Source: Lachnospiraceae bacterium (GTDB taxonomy: Bacteria; Bacillota; Clostridia; Lachnospirales; Lachnospiraceae). Taken from it: a DNA stretch of 64,000 bases. Positions 62,522 through 64,000 of this stretch are shown in pieces. The notes beneath the pieces were generated by a model that worked only from the letters and a program-made list of their open reading frames with translations, was not told the origin of the DNA and searched no databases. Both the position numbers and the translations under genes were made by a program. The stretch lies in NCBI GenBank assembly GCA_021770755.1, contig JAETQI010000004.1, positions 1 to 64,000 of the forward strand. The letters are read 5' to 3'. Numbering within the stretch: the first letter of the stretch is position 1; each line of letters begins with the position of its first letter.

Positions 62522-64000
62522 ATGATGGCGGAGAAGTGTTTGGAAAAGTGTCAGGAGGATTATCAGATCAGGGACGGCGTGCTGCTGCGATATACGGGGC
62601 GGGAGGAGGAGATCACAGTTCCGGCGGGGATCCACACGGTTGGTGACGGCGCGTTTAAGGGCTGTGTGTCGCTGAAAAAAGTCGTGCTGCCGTCCGGACT
62701 TGCCCGCATCATGGGCGATGCGTTCAAGGGCTGCCGCAGGCTGGAGGAGGTTGTGTTCCCGGACGGGGTATCCTATATCGGGCGATATGCGTTTCACCGC
62801 TGTCACGCGCTGCGGCGGGTGATCCTGCCGCGTTCTGTGGAGGAGCTGGGGGAGTGCGCTTTTTTGTACTGTGACAGTATGCGGGAGGCGTGGCTTCCGG
62901 GTGTGAAGAGGATGGGCATGGCGGCGCTGGCAAACGGGATATCGCTGGAAAAGCTGGCGATATCGCGGGATCTGGATGAGCACTGTATCTGTGACGTCTT
63001 TACGGGCTGCGGGCGGGTGCGGGAGATCACCTGTGTGGAACCGGATGATGCGGGATCGGGTGTATACTGTGAAACGTATTGTATACCCAATGTAGTGGAA
63101 GTAGTTGCAGGTGCGTTCAGGGTTCCGCGTCTGGTTGAACTGGTTGTGCGGGATATCCTGGAGCGCATGATGGAGCTTGAGGGCAGGATGCTCGTGCGGT
63201 TCCGGGTGAACATCAAGCATATCGAGGTGCCGGAAGGGATAGAGGTTCTCGCAAAGAGCAGCTTTTATGACATGCGGGGTATTGTGGACATCAGGCTTCC
63301 ACGGACGCTGAAAAGGATCGAGAGCCGCGCGTTCCGCAACTGTATCGGTCTGGAGCAGGTGACATTTGACGGAGACAGGATCCGGATCGACGAGGACGCG
63401 TTCCGCAACTGCACTTCCTTGAAGCTGGTCCGGACATGCGATGGTGCAAAGTATACATTTCATGGACTAAAGGACATATACAGGACGGATCCTGACAGTG
63501 CGCAGCGGGAGCTGGCTGGATCCGTTCCGGAGCTGGTCCGCACGATACATGGACAGGTGCTGGGGAATTTCAGGGTCAGCGGTACGATATTGCTGCAATA
63601 TCTGGGCGCGGAGTCCAGAGTGGTCGTACCGGAAGGCATCACAAGGATCGCGGAGGAAGCGTTTGCGGGGATCGAGACGATCGACAGGGTGCTCCTGCCG
63701 GAAAGCCTGCAGGAGATCGGCGCGGAGGCTTTTAGGGGGTGCCTTGTGATGCAGACGGTCACACTGCCAAAGGGACTGCGCAGGATTGGCGCCGGAGCCT
63801 TCTCGGACTGTGTGAAGCTGTTGCGGGTCGAGATCCCGGAGCAGGTCGATGTGCTTGAAGACAGGGTATTTCGCAACTGCAGGGCGCTGCAAGAGGTGCA
63901 ACTGCCTAAGTGCCTGCGCAAGATCGGTGAAAGTGCCTTTTACGGTTGTGCAGGTCTGAAAAAGATACAACTGCCGGAGCGGTTAGCGCATATCAAAAGG
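62522..64000 (+). CDS. Leucine-rich-repeat (BspA/LRR_5-like) protein, 3' end beyond the window
   Basis: At least 493 residues, open from ATG 62522 (or 62525) to the window edge with no stop. It has no signal peptide: the N-terminus MMAEKCLEKCQEDYQIRDGV is charged. Many LRR_5 units of about 23 residues follow, with the pattern I..GAF..C..L..V.LP..L..I, for example VGDGAFKGCVSLKKVVLPSG, IGRYAFHRCHALRRVILPRS and IGESAFYGCAGLKKIQLPER. A middle stretch (about residues 190-260 and 325-365) departs from the repeat. Proteins with these repeats mediate protein binding and are usually surface-exposed. Without a signal this one may stay in the cytoplasm. It is probably co-transcribed with dus. Confidence 0.85.
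   Translation, partial: MMAEKCLEKCQEDYQIRDGVLLRYTGREEEITVPAGIHTVGDGAFKGCVSLKKVVLPSGLARIMGDAFKGCRRLEEVVFPDGVSYIGRYAFHRCHALRRVILPRSVEELGECAFLYCDSMREAWLPGVKRMGMAALANGISLEKLAISRDLDEHCICDVFTGCGRVREITCVEPDDAGSGVYCETYCIPNVVEVVAGAFRVPRLVELVVRDILERMMELEGRMLVRFRVNIKHIEVPEGIEVLAKSSFYDMRGIVDIRLPRTLKRIESRAFRNCIGLEQVTFDGDRIRIDEDAFRNCTSLKLVRTCDGAKYTFHGLKDIYRTDPDSAQRELAGSVPELVRTIHGQVLGNFRVSGTILLQYLGAESRVVVPEGITRIAEEAFAGIETIDRVLLPESLQEIGAEAFRGCLVMQTVTLPKGLRRIGAGAFSDCVKLLRVEIPEQVDVLEDRVFRNCRALQEVQLPKCLRKIGESAFYGCAGLKKIQLPERLAHIKR

Noticed and set aside
62276-63463. 395-residue open frame on the minus strand opposite the leucine-rich-repeat gene
   Set aside because: It is His/Arg/Pro-rich with no domain pattern and no ribosome site, and it spans the dus end and the LRR gene. 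The plus strand shows clear LRR units.

Overview
The window reads as a chromosome segment of a gut Firmicute, most likely a Lachnospiraceae (Clostridium cluster XIVa) species. The evidence is gene content, not a marker gene: a group-A [FeFe]-hydrogenase paired with a GltD-like flavoprotein, a DUF4250 micro-ORF next to holA and comEC, YesN/Lpl-type sugar transport genes, a class II GalT, a frameshifted prfB, many strong AGGAGG ribosome sites and several GTG/TTG starts. No rRNA, tRNA, CRISPR array or insertion sequence was seen. The background is moderately GC-rich. One block, about 34.1-40.1 kb, is clearly AT-rich.

Layout. 0-1 kb: a decayed accessory module, with a broken gene tail and a frameshifted P-loop ATPase. 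1.1-8.7 kb: housekeeping and metabolic genes (VOC protein, Fpg-like protein, EamA transporter, chemotaxis receptor, M18 aminopeptidase, Uma2 protein, uronate/polyol dehydrogenase). 8.8-14.5 kb: a YesN/LplBC-type sugar ABC locus that has suffered two junction events. A response regulator is cut and joined to the C-terminal part of a solute-binding protein, and an LplC permease is fused in frame to a second solute-binding protein. 14.7-18.3 kb: an electron-transfer flavoprotein and [FeFe]-hydrogenase operon. 18.3-31.1 kb: zinc-ribbon protein, DUF4422 protein, comEA, two-component system, GerMN lipoprotein, comEC, holA, DUF4250, a ferric/cobalamin-type ABC importer and a polysaccharide deacetylase. 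31.3-34.0 kb: nucleotide-sugar epimerase and a KdgK-like kinase.

34.2-40.0 kb is the most interesting region. It is an AT-rich cassette with a BlaR1-like M56 membrane protease, a BlaI-like repressor, a radical SAM/SPASM enzyme, an ABC exporter, a very cysteine-rich small ORF and a lipoprotein. This is the layout of a self-regulated ribosomal peptide (RiPP) pathway. The small ORF is built from degenerate Cys/Asn repeats and is interrupted by an in-frame UAG, after which the same frame continues for 39 more Cys-rich codons. 40.2-50.2 kb is a galactan/beta-galactoside utilisation locus (leaderless GH53 galactanase, GalT, LacI and AraC regulators, GH2 beta-galactosidase, an unrecognised 619-residue protein), with a well-formed promoter and LacI-type operator in front.

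50.5-64 kb: AAA-ATPase/PD-(D/E)XK protein, an HTH regulator fused to a PurM (AIR synthase)-like domain, GNAT acetyltransferase, secA, prfB with its programmed +1 frameshift, a DUF975 membrane protein, tex, dusB and a leucine-rich-repeat protein that runs off the window end.

All family calls come from reading the translations. No database search was run. Stops, frames, promoter spacers and hairpin arms were read directly from the sequence.
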